64,000 bases of DNA from Halostella litorea (lineage in GTDB: Archaea > Halobacteriota > Halobacteria > Halobacteriales > Natronoarchaeaceae): contig NZ_SJER01000004.1 in the NCBI RefSeq assembly GCF_004785955.1, positions 310,001 to 374,000 on the forward strand, written 5' to 3'. This document shows, piece after piece, positions 7,941-17,336 of this stretch. Position numbers and translations under genes: made by a program. Below the pieces are notes generated by a model that did not search any database, was not told the origin of the DNA, and worked only from the letters and a program-made list of their open reading frames with translations. The number at the start of each line of letters is the position of its first letter. Positions within the stretch are counted from its first letter, which is position 1.

Positions 7941-8987
7941 TTACTGGGGTGTATCGGTCGGAAATTCCGCTCCCCGGATCTCGAAGCGCGCCCCGCCCGT
8001 CTCGCTCTCGGCGACCGTGACCTCCCAGCCGTGGGCTTTCGCGATCCGGGCGACGATAGAGAGCCCGTACCCCGTGCCGTCCTCGCGCGTCGAGTACCCG
8101 TGCTCGAACACGTCGCCCCGGGCCGGTTCGGGGATGCCCGGCCCGTCGTCCTCGATGAACAGCCCACCGTTCGGGAGCGGCCCGACGCGAACCGTGACGT
8201 CGCCGCCGCCGTGTTCGACCGCGTTGCGGAACACGTTGGCGAAGATGTCCCGCAACCTGCTCCGGTCGGCCTCGACCGTCCCGAGGCCGGGTTCGACGAC
8301 CAGTTCCGCCCGACGCGTTTCGGCGGTCCGCCACGATTCGCGGACGCACGCTTCCACGTCGACGGGCTCGGTCGCGCCGATGGACTGGCCCTCCTTCGAG
8401 AGGGTCAACACGTCCTCGACGAGCGTGTCGATCCGGTCGAGCGCCTCGGCGGCCCGGTCTATCTCCGGAACGTCGTGTTCCTCCTGGGCCAGTTCCGTGT
8501 ACCCCTGTGCGACCGAGAGCGGATTTCTGATGTCGTGTGCCAAAAGGTCCGCGAACTCGTCGAGGCGTTCCTTCTGGTCGTGGAGTTCGCTTTCCCGGCG
8601 GCGACGCTCCGTGATGTCCCGGATGATCCCGGTGAAGTATTGGTCGCCGCCGTGTTCGTGCTCCCGGAGGCTGATCAGCGTCGGCACCTCGTGGCCCTCC
8701 TTGTGCAGCGCCGGGAGCTCGATCCCGTCCCAGTCGATGTTTCGCTCGCCGGTTCGGACGTACGCTGCCAGCGCGTCTGCATGTGTCTGCCGGAGCCGCT
8801 CCGGGATGATCTTCATCTTCGAACTCCCGACCAGTTCGTCGGGCGCGTAGCCGAGAATGTCCTCGACGGCGGGGTTCGCGTAGACGATCCGGCTCTCCTC
8901 GTCGATCGTCAGCATCCCTTCCGCGGCGTTTTCCACGAGGGTTCGATAGAACCCCTCGTAGTCGTCCGGTAGCGATCCCGGATTCAT
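7941..8987 (-). CDS. PAS-domain histidine kinase
   Basis: A soluble sensor kinase of 348 residues. An N-terminal PAS domain (about 10-125, ADLGYAPDELVGSS type) is followed by the PAC tail DITERRRRESELHDQ, a HisKA helix pair with the phosphoacceptor in FADLLAHDIRNPLS, and a HATPase domain with N box NVFRNAVEHGG, G1 DDGPGIP and G2 GTGYGLSI. The start at 8987 was chosen because a TATA-like AAAGCTATAC lies about 34-44 nt upstream, and longer readings give unstructured sequence. No transmembrane segment is visible, so it senses an internal cue. No cognate regulator is adjacent. Confidence 0.8.
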   Translation of the reverse strand: MNPGSLPDDYEGFYRTLVENAAEGMLTIDEESRIVYANPAVEDILGYAPDELVGSSKMKIIPERLRQTHADALAAYVRTGERNIDWDGIELPALHKEGHEVPTLISLREHEHGGDQYFTGIIRDITERRRRESELHDQKERLDEFADLLAHDIRNPLSVAQGYTELAQEEHDVPEIDRAAEALDRIDTLVEDVLTLSKEGQSIGATEPVDVEACVRESWRTAETRRAELVVEPGLGTVEADRSRLRDIFANVFRNAVEHGGGDVTVRVGPLPNGGLFIEDDGPGIPEPARGDVFEHGYSTREDGTGYGLSIVARIAKAHGWEVTVAESETGGARFEIRGAEFPTDTPQ

Positions 8988-9168
8988 CAGTTTACTATCA
9001 ATACCACACGGGTTCGTCCAGTATAGCTTTGCTGGTACTACAGGGGGGACGGCGGGAAACGCGATAGCCGACGCGTTCAGACGGGTGCAAGGGGACTGCT
9101 CCCCCCGGAGTCCTCTAGCTCCGTCCCCTGGGCGTGGAGACGGGCGCTCCAGGTACTGGCTGCCGGTA

Positions 9169-9558
9169 CTACCCGAGGTACGCGACGGCGTCGAGTTCGA
9201 CGCGCACGTCGCCCGGGAGCCGAGCGACCTCGACGCAGACCCGCGCCGGGGGGTCACCCGGGAACCGCGCGCCGTAGGCCTCGTTGACGCGGTCGTAGTC
9301 GTCCATGTCGGCGACGTAGACGGTCACCTTCACGACGTCGCTCAGGCCGTCGCCGCCCGCCGCGGTCACCACCGCGGCCAGGTTGTCGAGCACGCGGTCG
9401 GTCTGTGCCTCGATGCTCCCTTCGACCTCCTCGCCCGTGTCGGGGTCGACCGGGCCGAAGCCGGAGACGTACAGCGTGTCGCCGGCGCGGACCCCCTGCG
9501 AGTAGGGGTTGTCGGTGCTCGGTGCGTCGTCCGTGCGGACGCGTTCGGTGTCGCTCAT
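9169..9558 (-). CDS. RidA-family enamine/imine deaminase
   Basis: A 129-residue RidA (YjgF/YER057c/UK114) protein that hydrolyses reactive enamines released by PLP enzymes. Typical motifs include NPYSQGVRAGDTLYVSG, the DRVLDNLAAVV helix, VKVTVYVADM, and a C-terminal PARVCVEVARLPGDVRVELDAVA with the conserved active-site arginine. It begins 18 nt after the stop of a class-III aminotransferase on the same strand, a sensible operon partner. Length is exactly that of the family. Confidence 0.88.
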   Translation of the reverse strand: MSDTERVRTDDAPSTDNPYSQGVRAGDTLYVSGFGPVDPDTGEEVEGSIEAQTDRVLDNLAAVVTAAGGDGLSDVVKVTVYVADMDDYDRVNEAYGARFPGDPPARVCVEVARLPGDVRVELDAVAYLG

Positions 9559-9576
9559 GTGTGGGATGTGGGGGTC

Positions 9577-10956
9577 TCAGGCACCGCTCCCGCCGTCGGT
9601 CGCGTGGGCGACGGCGTCGGCGATCACGTCGAGCGCGGTGTCGGCCAGTTCGCGCGTGAGCACGAGCGGCGGGAGCAGGCGGAGCACGTTGCCGTGGCGG
9701 CCGGCGGTCCAGACGAGGACGCCGTGCTCGAAGCAGTACTGCTGGATCGCGTCGACGGCGTCGCCGTCGGGCACGCCCTCGTCGTCGACGAACTCCGCGC
9801 CGATGAACAGCCCGCGGCCGCGCACTTCGCCGAGGCGGTCGGTCCCCTCGCCGATCTCCCGCAGGCGGTCGCGGATGTGGTCGCCGAGTTCGCGGGCGTG
9901 GGCGAGCAGGTCGTGCTCCTGGACGTACTCGATGGTGCGGGTGCCGGCCCGCATCGCGACGACGTGGCCGCGGTAGGTGCCGGCGTGGTCGCCCGACCCC
10001 CAGGTGTCCAGTTCCTCGCGGTACATCGTCGCGGACAGCGGGAAGCCGGTGCCGCCGAGCGCCTTCGCGGAGGTCATCACGTCCGGCGTGACGCCCTCCC
10101 AGTCGCAGGCCCACCACTCGCCGGTGCGGCCCATCCCGCTCTGGATCTCGTCGAACATCAGCGGGAGGTCGTTGTCGTCGGCGATGTCGCGCAGCCCCTG
10201 CAGGAACCCCTCCGGCGGCGTCACTACGCCGCCCTCGCCCTGGATCGGCTCGACGAAGATGCCCGCGGGATTGGCGAGGCCGCCGTACGGGTCCTCGACG
10301 ATGGCCTTGACTTCCTCCAGCGCGTGTTCGACCGCGGCGTCCGACTCCTTCCCCTGCCGGAACGGGAAGGGGTACGGCGCGTGCACCACGTCGGGGAGCA
10401 GGGGGGTGTAGTCGTCCTTGAACCCCTTGTTCGACGTGACGCTCATCGCGCCGGAGGTCGCCCCGTGGTACGACCCGCGGAAGGCGATCAGCCCGTCGCC
10501 GCCGGTGTTGTACTTCGCGAGCTTGATCGAGGCCTCGACCGCGTCGCTGCCGGTCGGGCCGCCGAACACGACCCGGTTGTTGTCCCGCAGGCCCGCGGGC
10601 GCGATCTCGTTCAGCTTCTCGATGAGGTCGAGCCGGGCCTCGCTCGGGAAGTCGACCGTGTGAACCAGCTTGTCGGCCTGCTCGTGGACGGCCTCCAGCA
10701 CGTACGGGTTCGCGTGGCCGACGTTCAGCACGCCGATGCCCGCGAACATGTCGATGTACGTGTTGCCGTCGGCGTCACGAACCGTCGCGCCCTTCCCCTC
10801 CTCGAACGCGACGGGGATGTCCTCGGGGTACGCGACCGCGCTGCTGTCTATCTCGCGCTGGCGCTGGAGCAGTTTCCGGGACTCGGGGCCGGGCACGCTC
10901 CCGACGTTCGGTGCGTCGTCGTAGTGTAGCTCCGTTATCGGCGGTCCTGCCGTCAT
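9577..10956 (-). CDS. Class-III PLP-dependent aminotransferase
   Basis: A cytosolic fold-type I aminotransferase of about 459 residues, related to acetylornithine/GABA/diaminobutyrate transaminases. It shows [71 protein letters not shown] and the Schiff-base lysine in [11 protein letters not shown]. The start [14 protein letters not shown] at 10956 is preferred; an in-frame ATG at 10968 is the alternative. The TATA-like CTATTTATTACC is 25-35 nt further upstream. It is followed by ridA 18 nt downstream. The exact amino donor cannot be set from sequence. Confidence 0.85.
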   Translation of the reverse strand: MTAGPPITELHYDDAPNVGSVPGPESRKLLQRQREIDSSAVAYPEDIPVAFEEGKGATVRDADGNTYIDMFAGIGVLNVGHANPYVLEAVHEQADKLVHTVDFPSEARLDLIEKLNEIAPAGLRDNNRVVFGGPTGSDAVEASIKLAKYNTGGDGLIAFRGSYHGATSGAMSVTSNKGFKDDYTPLLPDVVHAPYPFPFRQGKESDAAVEHALEEVKAIVEDPYGGLANPAGIFVEPIQGEGGVVTPPEGFLQGLRDIADDNDLPLMFDEIQSGMGRTGEWWACDWEGVTPDVMTSAKALGGTGFPLSATMYREELDTWGSGDHAGTYRGHVVAMRAGTRTIEYVQEHDLLAHARELGDHIRDRLREIGEGTDRLGEVRGRGLFIGAEFVDDEGVPDGDAVDAIQQYCFEHGVLVWTAGRHGNVLRLLPPLVLTRELADTALDVIADAVAHATDGGSGA

Positions 10957-11143
10957 ACTCGACACCATGTGGAACGGTAATAAATAGTTTATCCACAGTA
11001 TGTATGAGTGCAGTACACAGTAACTGATACACCGGCCGGTTCTTCGGTCGAACTCGGCTACGGGGGACGCGACGGCGCCCGTCCTTGCCACAGAGCGCGA
11101 TACTCTTTTACCCCTCTCCGACTTCGCTGAAATTAGCCGACCT

Positions 11144-11593
11144 ATGCCCTCCACCGTAACCCGCTCCGTCGCCGCCGGTACCGCACTGCTGGGCGCGTTC
11201 AGCCTCCTGACGGCGGTGCTGTTGTTCGCGACGGCTCCGGACGACCCGTCGGTCGCACGGCTCGCGGCGGGAATCGCGGTGACCCCCGCGGGGGTGTGCG
11301 CGCTCGCCGGCACGCTCGCACTCGTCGAATCAGCGGCCCTGTTGCTCGCGGGGCGTCGCCGGAACCCCGCCGAGCGCGCTGAGTGGCTTCTCGCCGGCGG
11401 TGCCGTCGCGGGCGGCCTCTCGGTCCTCCTGCTGGTCACCCCCCTCCTGCCGCGGGTTGTCGACGTGCCGACCCTCGGCCCCGAGTGGGGGCCCGGTGTG
11501 GGGATCGCACTCGTTCCAATCGGCGTCGTCTGCACCGCGGCCGGGGTCGCCGTCCGGCGATACGGGGGTCCACGGTCCGGGACTCCCACCTGA
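11144..11593 (+). CDS. Small integral membrane protein
   Basis: A 149-residue hydrophobic protein with four likely transmembrane helices: [53 protein letters not shown] and [18 protein letters not shown]. Short charged loops contain RRRNP and a C-terminal RRYGG tail. A TATA-like ACTCTTTTAC is about 35-45 nt upstream. It is divergent from the aminotransferase and convergent with the CDGSH gene. No family is recognised. Confidence 0.6.
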   Translation: MPSTVTRSVAAGTALLGAFSLLTAVLLFATAPDDPSVARLAAGIAVTPAGVCALAGTLALVESAALLLAGRRRNPAERAEWLLAGGAVAGGLSVLLLVTPLLPRVVDVPTLGPEWGPGVGIALVPIGVVCTAAGVAVRRYGGPRSGTPT

Positions 11594-11616
11594 GATCCGT
11601 CGGTTCTCCCCGCGGA

Positions 11617-11883
11617 TCAGCTCTCGGATCCGTCACCCACCGGTTCCGCGTCGCCGTCGGCGTAGACGATCCGCTCGACCGCCTTCCGCGCCGTGCCGTC
11701 GTCGACGTACCGGTAACAGGCGTCCGCGTCCTCGTCGCGCGTCCCCCTGTGGGAGCCGTCGCAGAACGGGTACTCGTCGGAGAGCCCGCACAGGCAGACG
11801 GCGATGTCGCCCTTTTCGGGGTCGATGTCCGACTCGTCGAGCTTCAGCGGGCCAGTCGCGTCGTGTTCCACTAGCCGTCCCAT
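11617..11883 (-). CDS. CDGSH iron-sulfur domain protein
   Basis: An 88-residue protein with the full mitoNEET-type 2Fe-2S motif CLCGLSDEYPFCDGSH (three Cys and one His ligand) and nothing before it but MGRLVEHDATGPLKLDESD. The role is probably redox or iron-sulfur transfer in the cytoplasm. The ATG at 11883 was chosen since the sequence upstream overlaps the preceding thymidine kinase region and is not homologous. It lies 58 nt after the thymidine kinase stop on the same strand. Confidence 0.85.
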   Translation of the reverse strand: MGRLVEHDATGPLKLDESDIDPEKGDIAVCLCGLSDEYPFCDGSHRGTRDEDADACYRYVDDGTARKAVERIVYADGDAEPVGDGSES

Positions 11884-11941
11884 ACGCGATCCTCTCGTAG
11901 GACGACAATGAGCTTTGTCCGCCAAACCCGACGCCGGGGAT

Positions 11942-12526
11942 TCAGTCGGTCCGCAGGGTGTGACAGCTCCGGCAGCGCGCCTCGTAGGACTCCTCCGCGC
12001 CGACCAGGATCGTCGGGTCGTCGACGTGTGCGGGGTCGCCGTCGATGAGCCGCTGGTTGCGGGTCGCGGGCTCGCCACACTGGGTACAGATGGCCTGATA
12101 CTTGTCGACGTACTCTGCGAGGGTGATGAGCCGCGGGAGCGGTTCGAACGGCTCCGCACGGAATGTCTGGTCGGTGCCGGACACGACCACGCGGCGGCCG
12201 TCGTCGGCGAGGCGCTCGCAGACGTCGACCAGTTCCGCAGAAAAGAAGTTCGCCTCGTCGATCGCGACGACCTGTTCGCCGTTGAGCCGGTCGGGGATCG
12301 TCCGGGCCTCCTCGCCGGGCTCGACCACCGTCGCGTCCCACTGGCGGCCGTTGTGGGTGCCGACCGTCTCGTCGCCGTAGCGGTCGTCCACCGCGGGCTT
12401 GAACGCCGCGACCTCCTGTCCGGCTATCTCGGCCCGCCGGAGCCGACGTAGGAGCTCCTCGGTCTTCCCGGAGAACATGCAGCCGGTGATGACCTCCACC
12501 CACCCGCTGTTCGTTATCTCGTGCAT
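11942..12526 (-). CDS. tdk: Thymidine kinase (TK1 type)
   Basis: Phosphorylates thymidine with ATP for nucleotide salvage. The 194-residue protein has the P-loop TGCMFSGKTEELLRRLRR, the FKPAVDDRYG lasso region, the Walker-B-like VVAIDEANFF with the catalytic glutamate, and a zinc ribbon formed by CTQC and CRSC. Length is typical of bacterial and haloarchaeal TK1. It starts at 12526 and runs toward the CDGSH gene, possibly as one transcript. Confidence 0.92.
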   Translation of the reverse strand: MHEITNSGWVEVITGCMFSGKTEELLRRLRRAEIAGQEVAAFKPAVDDRYGDETVGTHNGRQWDATVVEPGEEARTIPDRLNGEQVVAIDEANFFSAELVDVCERLADDGRRVVVSGTDQTFRAEPFEPLPRLITLAEYVDKYQAICTQCGEPATRNQRLIDGDPAHVDDPTILVGAEESYEARCRSCHTLRTD

Positions 12527-12924
12527 ACCAACAGTGCGCTCAGGGAAGCCTCAAAACGGTTTGTAGTTCGTCGCGCGACCGGCCATCGCTGTCGGTCCCC
12601 ACGGTGAACATGTGATCAGTTACCACACAAAGGTTAAGTGGCGGATGCCGCATTATGGATCCATGAATCGGGCTGTCGACCGACCTGCTCGCGCGTCGAG
12701 CCTCCCGTCCCGACTCGCCTCCGTCCAGACCTCCGTTTCGTCCTATTTTAAATTTTTCACATTTTTTACATTTAAACTGGCGTAGACTGCCACAGCGCGG
12801 GTGAACGCCCGCTCACAGGCAGAAAACGTCAGTCGTCGTCCTGCCCGGGAGCCCTCGCTTTGTGCTCCCGGCACGCCGGAGTCGACACCGAGCGCCCGAC
12901 CGTACCCCACGACACCACACACCA
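12527..12924. other. Intergenic region with AT-rich tract and a doubtful 40-codon ORF
   Basis: This ~400 base gap contains a T-rich run at about 12745-12776 and a small open frame 12663-12785 that begins MNRAVDRPARASSLPS and ends YFKFFTFFTFKLA. The T-rich tract could instead be a transcription stop for a plus-strand RNA. I see no family match and call no gene here. Confidence 0.35.
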
Positions 12925-13194
12925 ATGAACGCCGACAACGAACAGGAGAACCGCGACGCACGACCGTCGTCGACGCCGAACGCGACGCCAGGCTCCGCTC
13001 CGTCCTCGGAGCGCGTAGTAAACCGATCGATCAGGGTACTGCTCGACTCGCACTCGCCCCACCGCTGTGACAACTGCGGCGAGTTGATACGCGAGGGAAC
13101 CCAGTTCCGAAACGTCACGGTCCGCGAAGCCTCCGACGAACTCACCGACTACTCGTTCTGTACCGAGGAGTGCCTCTCCGCCACGAACGTGTAG
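12925..13194 (+). CDS. Small zinc-finger protein with CxxC and CxxxC motifs
   Basis: An 89-residue protein. A disordered, charged N-terminus (about 30 residues) precedes a treble-clef-like zinc site formed by HRCDNCGELI and FCTEECLSA. This matches a widespread haloarchaeal small zinc-finger type of unknown function. The ATG at 12925 gives the shortest sensible protein; longer readings add low-complexity sequence. It may bind nucleic acid or protein. Confidence 0.65.
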   Translation: MNADNEQENRDARPSSTPNATPGSAPSSERVVNRSIRVLLDSHSPHRCDNCGELIREGTQFRNVTVREASDELTDYSFCTEECLSATNV

Positions 13195-13247
13195 CGAGTT
13201 TCCCCGGCCCGGAACCCTTACTTCCCGCTGCTCCGTACACCGTGTCG

Positions 13248-13655
13248 ATGCCCCGTGACGACACACAGCGCCCGACGGGGGCTGTGAAGGATACGGCCGA
13301 CCGCCCGGACGGCGACGCCGCGGCAGCCGAGGGCGACGCCGACCGTGTCGTCCTCTCGTTTCGCGCCCCGGACGGCGACGGGAGCGACGGCTGGTGGACC
13401 CCCGACGCAGAGTGGTTCCGGGAGGGCCTGACCGAACCGACCTACCGGCGGTATCTCCGCCGCGCCCACGCCGGTCCGGTGTCGCCCGGGGACGAGTGGT
13501 CGGAGTTCGTCAGTTGCGGCTGTGCGTCCCCCGCCGACGTGATCCTGCGGGTCGAGCGGGTCGACGGCGGCTCCGCTGTCGGGGCGGACACCGCGTTCGA
13601 CGTCGTTCCCGCGGAATCCGTCGGCGAAGGCGGGCCCCTCGACGAGAGCCACTAG
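13248..13655 (+). CDS. Haloarchaeal hypothetical protein
   Basis: A 135-residue acidic soluble protein. After a low-complexity N-terminus it contains VVLSFRAPDGDGSDGWWTPDAEWFREGL, a YRRYLRRAH helix, and an SCGCASPADV segment with two cysteines. A TATA-like CCCTTACTT lies 26-36 nt before the ATG at 13248, supporting this leaderless start. It stands 53 nt after the zinc-finger gene. No function can be proposed. Confidence 0.55.
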   Translation: MPRDDTQRPTGAVKDTADRPDGDAAAAEGDADRVVLSFRAPDGDGSDGWWTPDAEWFREGLTEPTYRRYLRRAHAGPVSPGDEWSEFVSCGCASPADVILRVERVDGGSAVGADTAFDVVPAESVGEGGPLDESH

Positions 13656-13759
13656 CCCGACGCGAACGCCCGAACGAGCGGCGGCGGCGGATCGGCCACG
13701 GCTCCACCCGTTCCGCCCGGAGGTACATTTAAGGGAAGACGCTGAAATTGTCGGATGTT

Positions 13760-14314
13760 ATGTCATCCCAAGAGGTCAGCCTCGAAAGCACGGTGGGTGG
13801 ATTCACGGCGAACGGCCGACTGCACACGCTCAGCGTCTGGTTCATCCTCGCGCTCCGGTTGATGATGGGGCTGGCGTTCCTCCAGAGCGGGGCCGACAAG
13901 GTGCTCTCCGGGAGTTTCAGCGCCGCCGGCTACCTCCAGAACTCGCCGCCGGCAAACGGCAGCCCGGTGGCGGACCTGTTCGTCTCGATGGGCGAGACGC
14001 CGTGGTTCGTCGACTTCGTCAACGTCGCCGTCCCGTGGGGTGAAGTCCTCATCGGCCTCGGCCTGATCGTCGGCTGTCTCACCCGACTGGCCGCGTTCTG
14101 GGGCGCGTTCATGATGCTGCTTTTCTACCTCGGGAACTGGGAGGTCAGCCACGGGTACATCAACGGCGACTTCGCGTACATGCTCGTGTTCCTGTCGGTC
14201 GCCGCCTTCGGTGCCGGCCGGATCCTCGGCCTTGACGCCTACATCGAACAGTACGACGTCGGCGGCGAGACGCTCATCGAACGGTACCCGTGGGCGCGGT
14301 ACTTCCTGGGGTAG
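13760..14314 (+). CDS. DoxX-family membrane protein
   Basis: A 184-residue integral membrane protein of the DoxX/TQO small-subunit group. It has four transmembrane helices: WFILALRLMMGLAFLQSGADK, VNVAVPWGEVLIGLGLIVGC, LAAFWGAFMMLLFYLGNW and YMLVFLSVAAFGAGRILGLD. The ATG at 13760 is used because the TATA-like ACATTTAAGG at 13726-13736 is 24-34 nt upstream; a TTG at 13748 is an unlikely alternative. DoxX proteins link to quinone or thiol redox, but no partner gene is adjacent. Confidence 0.8.
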   Translation: MSSQEVSLESTVGGFTANGRLHTLSVWFILALRLMMGLAFLQSGADKVLSGSFSAAGYLQNSPPANGSPVADLFVSMGETPWFVDFVNVAVPWGEVLIGLGLIVGCLTRLAAFWGAFMMLLFYLGNWEVSHGYINGDFAYMLVFLSVAAFGAGRILGLDAYIEQYDVGGETLIERYPWARYFLG

Positions 14315-14384
14315 CCGTCGGATACCGTCCCGGTCGGACGGTCGGCCCGTCCGGACCGCGGGATGCCTGCCCGTGATTCATCCT

Positions 14385-15806
14385 TCAACGCGGAAGTTCG
14401 AACTCGAACCGCGCGCCGCCCTCCGCTCCCTCGGTCACGGACACGGTCCAGCCGTGGGCCTCCGCGATACGCTTGACGATGGTCAACCCGAACCCCGTGC
14501 CGTCGCTCGACGACGAGTGGCCCGGTTCGAACACCTCCTCGCGCCTGTCCACCGGGATACCCGGCCCGTCGTCCTCGACGTAGATCCCGCGTTCGCCGTC
14601 ACGGCCGACGCGAACGGTCACGTCCGGGCCGCCGTGCTCCACGGCGTTGCGGAACAGGTTCTCGAACACGTGCTGTAACCGGTCGGGGTCGCCCCGGAAC
14701 GTCAGGTCGTCGACTATCTCGATGCTCGCGCCGTCGGCGTCCACCGTCGCCCAGCACTTCCCGGCGAGGTCGGTCAAACTGACCGGTTCGGTGTCGCCTA
14801 TCGTGTCGCCCTGCCGGGCGAGCGTCAGGGTGTCCTCGACGATCGCTTCCATGCGGTCGAGCGACTGAACGAGCGGGCCGATGTGCTCGCTCTCCGTCTC
14901 CGCCTTCAGGAGCGTCGCCCGGCCCTGAGCGACGTTGAGCGGGTTCCGCAGGTCGTGTGAGATGACGCTCGCGAACTCGTCGAGGCGGTCGTTCTGCCGG
15001 CGTAGCTCCCGCTCCCGCTCGACCCGCTCGGTCACGTTCCGGGTGATCCCAACGAGGCGGCTGACTTCGCCGTCGGTGACCACCGGCGCGAGGTTCGTCT
15101 GCCAGACCTTGGCCCCGTCGTCTATCCGTAGCTCCTCCTGGTACGAGATCGGTTCGCGGGCCCTGATACACCGGTGGTAGTTCGCTTCGAGTTCCGCACC
15201 GTCCGCCTCGCCGAACACCTCCCGGGGCGTCTTTCCGCGCACCGCCTCGGTCGTGATCCCGGTCTCGCGCTCGTAGGCGGGGTTGAGGCGTTCGAACTCG
15301 AACCTGACGCCGTCGTCGCGCTCCTCGACGTCGAGCAGGAAGATGGCGTCCTCCGCGCTGTTCAGCAACTCCTCGTACTCCCGGGCGAGCGCGCGGTGTT
15401 TCCGCTCGCGTTCCTTCCGGTCGGAGATGTCCCGGGTGCTGAGCAGGAGCCCGTCGATGACCTCGTCGTCGAGCCGGTTCCGCATCGTGGCCTCGACCCA
15501 GCGCCAGGTGCCGTCGGCGTGCCGAAACCGGACCTCGACGGTGCGGGGTTCCTCGGGGTTCGCTCGGACGGCTTCGACCGCCTCCGCGGTCCTGGCCCGG
15601 TCGTCGTGGTGGACCAACTCGTAGCCGGTGTGGCCGACCAGCTCTTCGGGGTCGTAGCCGAGAACCCGCGTGACAGCGGGGCTGACGTACGTCATCGTCC
15701 CGTCGACGTCGATGACCGTGGCGACGTCGTGTAGCTCCTCGACCAGCCGCCGATACATGCCCGCACGGTCCTCGCCCCCGTCCTTTGGGCTGTCTGTCCC
15801 TTTCAT
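14385..15806 (-). CDS. Histidine kinase with two PAS domains
   Basis: A soluble sensor kinase of 473 residues. PAS1 (about 20-140, LGYDPEELVGHTG, with DISDRKERERKHR tail), PAS2 (about 150-275, ending GITRNVTERVERERELRR), HisKA with SVISHDLRNPLNVAQG, and HATPase with NLFRNAVEHGG, DDGPGIP and GTGFGLTI. The start MKGTDSPKDGG at 15806 is chosen because earlier codons give unstructured basic sequence. No response regulator is adjacent. The catalytic half closely resembles the other kinases in this window, a sign of family expansion. Confidence 0.8.
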   Translation of the reverse strand: MKGTDSPKDGGEDRAGMYRRLVEELHDVATVIDVDGTMTYVSPAVTRVLGYDPEELVGHTGYELVHHDDRARTAEAVEAVRANPEEPRTVEVRFRHADGTWRWVEATMRNRLDDEVIDGLLLSTRDISDRKERERKHRALAREYEELLNSAEDAIFLLDVEERDDGVRFEFERLNPAYERETGITTEAVRGKTPREVFGEADGAELEANYHRCIRAREPISYQEELRIDDGAKVWQTNLAPVVTDGEVSRLVGITRNVTERVERERELRRQNDRLDEFASVISHDLRNPLNVAQGRATLLKAETESEHIGPLVQSLDRMEAIVEDTLTLARQGDTIGDTEPVSLTDLAGKCWATVDADGASIEIVDDLTFRGDPDRLQHVFENLFRNAVEHGGPDVTVRVGRDGERGIYVEDDGPGIPVDRREEVFEPGHSSSSDGTGFGLTIVKRIAEAHGWTVSVTEGAEGGARFEFELPR

Positions 15807-16024
15807 CGGTCGCAGCAGGTGGTGTTCGTTCGGGCTACCCGCCCGTAAACGGGTGGGATTCGGCGCGGACGTCCGATCGCGGCGATGTCCCCCGATCGGG
15901 CGTGTCGGCGGCCCTGGAACGACCCCTTTCCGACGCGGAGTTCCCGTGGCGTCGCAGGTCACCGGGGTTTCACCCGGCGAACACTGCCCGAAGGTTATTG
16001 CGGTCGAACGGTCTATCCCTCCGC

Positions 16025-16135
16025 ATGGATTGGGGCCTCAGAATCCGGAAAGACGTCCCGTCGTGGGTGCTGAAAGTCGTCCTGCTCGTCGGCATTCTGT
16101 TGATCGCCGGCCTCCAGTATCTCGACGTCTTATAA
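16025..16135 (+). CDS. 36-residue single-pass membrane microprotein
   Basis: The frame from ATG 16025 encodes MDWGLRIRKDVPSW followed by one hydrophobic helix VLKVVLLVGILLIAGLQYL and a stop after DVL. A TATA-like AGGTTATTG lies near 15991-15999, about 26-34 nt upstream, which supports a leaderless transcript. The amphipathic, basic N-terminus predicts a cytoplasmic N-terminal side. Its role is unknown. Confidence 0.55.
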   Translation: MDWGLRIRKDVPSWVLKVVLLVGILLIAGLQYLDVL

Positions 16136-16212
16136 CCGCTGCTCGCCAGTCCCCTCGGCAGTGACGGGCTGACCACCGGTATTCATACGCGTACTGTCCA
16201 TACGGGTCGGAT

Positions 16213-16731
16213 ATGAGTACATACTCGATCGTGGTGCCGTCGCTCATCGCGGTCGTGGTCCTGTTGCTGTTGAGTGCGTTCTTCTCCAGCAGCGAGTCGG
16301 CCATCTTCTCGCTGCCCGACGAACCCGAAGGGACTGCGTCCGAGGGCGGTTCCGGGGACCGCCGTGTACTCCAGCGACTCCGCGCGAACCCGCATCGGCT
16401 CCTCGTCACGCTGCTGGTCGGGAACAACCTCGTCAACGTCGCCATCACCAGCATCGTCACGCTCCTCGTCGCGCGGTTCGTTCCGCCCGGGTTGACCGTC
16501 GTGATAGCGACCCTCGGCGTGAGCGTTCTCGTCCTCGTCTTCGGGGAGATCGTCCCGAAATCCTACGGGCTCGCACACGCGGAGTCCTGGAGCCTCCGCG
16601 TCGCCCGTCCGATCTCGTACGTCGAACGCGCGCTGGGGCCGCTCGTCGCCGTGTTCGACGTCGTCACCCGGGGGCTGACCGCGCTCGTCGGGGGCGACAG
16701 CCACATCGAGAAACCGTACGTCGACGACTGA
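16213..16731 (+). CDS. DUF21 (CNNM transmembrane) domain protein
   Basis: A 172-residue membrane protein consisting only of the DUF21/CNNM module of CorC/HlyC-type divalent-cation proteins. Hydrophobic helices lie at IVVPSLIAVVVLLLLSAFF, LLVTLLVGNNLVNVAITS and TVVIATLGVSVLVLVFGEI, followed by the signature GEIVPKSYGLAHAE. The usual CBS pair and C-terminal CorC domain are missing, which makes it a short stand-alone variant. A TATA-like ATTCATACG is about 25-32 nt upstream. It probably influences Mg or Na movement; the function is inferred from family. Confidence 0.75.
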   Translation: MSTYSIVVPSLIAVVVLLLLSAFFSSSESAIFSLPDEPEGTASEGGSGDRRVLQRLRANPHRLLVTLLVGNNLVNVAITSIVTLLVARFVPPGLTVVIATLGVSVLVLVFGEIVPKSYGLAHAESWSLRVARPISYVERALGPLVAVFDVVTRGLTALVGGDSHIEKPYVDD

Positions 16732-16841
16732 GCGCCCGTCCGGGGGTCGCGTATCTCAGCACCTATCGTAATGGCCGCTGTTTTCACTCGACGGGAATGG
16801 ACGACGTATAGTAAGACCCCCCGCGCGGGAGTTGAAAACGT

Positions 16842-17336
16842 ATGAGACGGGACATGACTCGGCGGGGCTTACTCGGCGCAGGGGGAGCGACGGTCGGACT
16901 CGGACTCGCCGGCTGTCTCGGATTCCGGAACGGGAGCCAGTCGGGCTTGGACGGAACCCTGGCGGTGACGAACGCCCAGCAGTTCAGATCGCCGGGGTGT
17001 AGCTGTTGTGGACGGTACGCGTCCTATCTCCGCGAGCACATCGACGGGACGCTCGACGAAACGGAAACAGACGACGTAGACGCGGTAAAACGCCGTCACG
17101 ACGTTCCCGCGGAGCTACGGAGCTGTCACACGCTCGTCGTCGATTCGTACGTGGTCGAGGGACACGTCCCCGTCGAAGCACTCGCGACAATGCTGGATGA
17201 ACAACCAGCGATCGACGGCATCGCACTGCCCGGGATGCCCGCTGGGTCGCCGGGGATGGGCGGGACAAAGTCCGAGCCGTTCACCGTCTACGGGTTCGGC
17301 GATGGGGAGCGCGGCGACGTGTACGCCGAAATTTGA
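16842..17336 (+). CDS. DUF411 metal-binding Tat lipoprotein
   Basis: A 164-residue exported protein. The Tat/lipobox signal RRGLLGAGG...LGLAGC gives a lipid anchor at Cys ~25. The DUF411 domain follows with the metal-binding SPGCSCCGRYASYLREH, LRSCHTLVVDSYVVEGHVP and IDGIALPGMPAGSPGM. DUF411 proteins are usually linked to copper or other soft-metal handling. Start is ATG 16842 (ATG 16854 also possible). It stands alone. Confidence 0.8.
   Translation: MRRDMTRRGLLGAGGATVGLGLAGCLGFRNGSQSGLDGTLAVTNAQQFRSPGCSCCGRYASYLREHIDGTLDETETDDVDAVKRRHDVPAELRSCHTLVVDSYVVEGHVPVEALATMLDEQPAIDGIALPGMPAGSPGMGGTKSEPFTVYGFGDGERGDVYAEI

Noticed and set aside
9085-10929. 614-codon plus-strand open frame
   Set aside because: It is the antisense shadow of the aminotransferase and RidA genes. 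High G+C and acidic codon bias open such frames, and no family motif is present.
10957-11589. Longer N-terminus for the aminotransferase reading from 11589
   Set aside because: The extra sequence is basic, low complexity and crosses the TATA element; the start at 10956 is supported by promoter spacing.
12663-12785. 40-codon ORF before the zinc-finger gene
   Set aside because: The end of the frame is a poly-T-derived Phe/Lys run and there is no homology or promoter, so it is not called as a gene.
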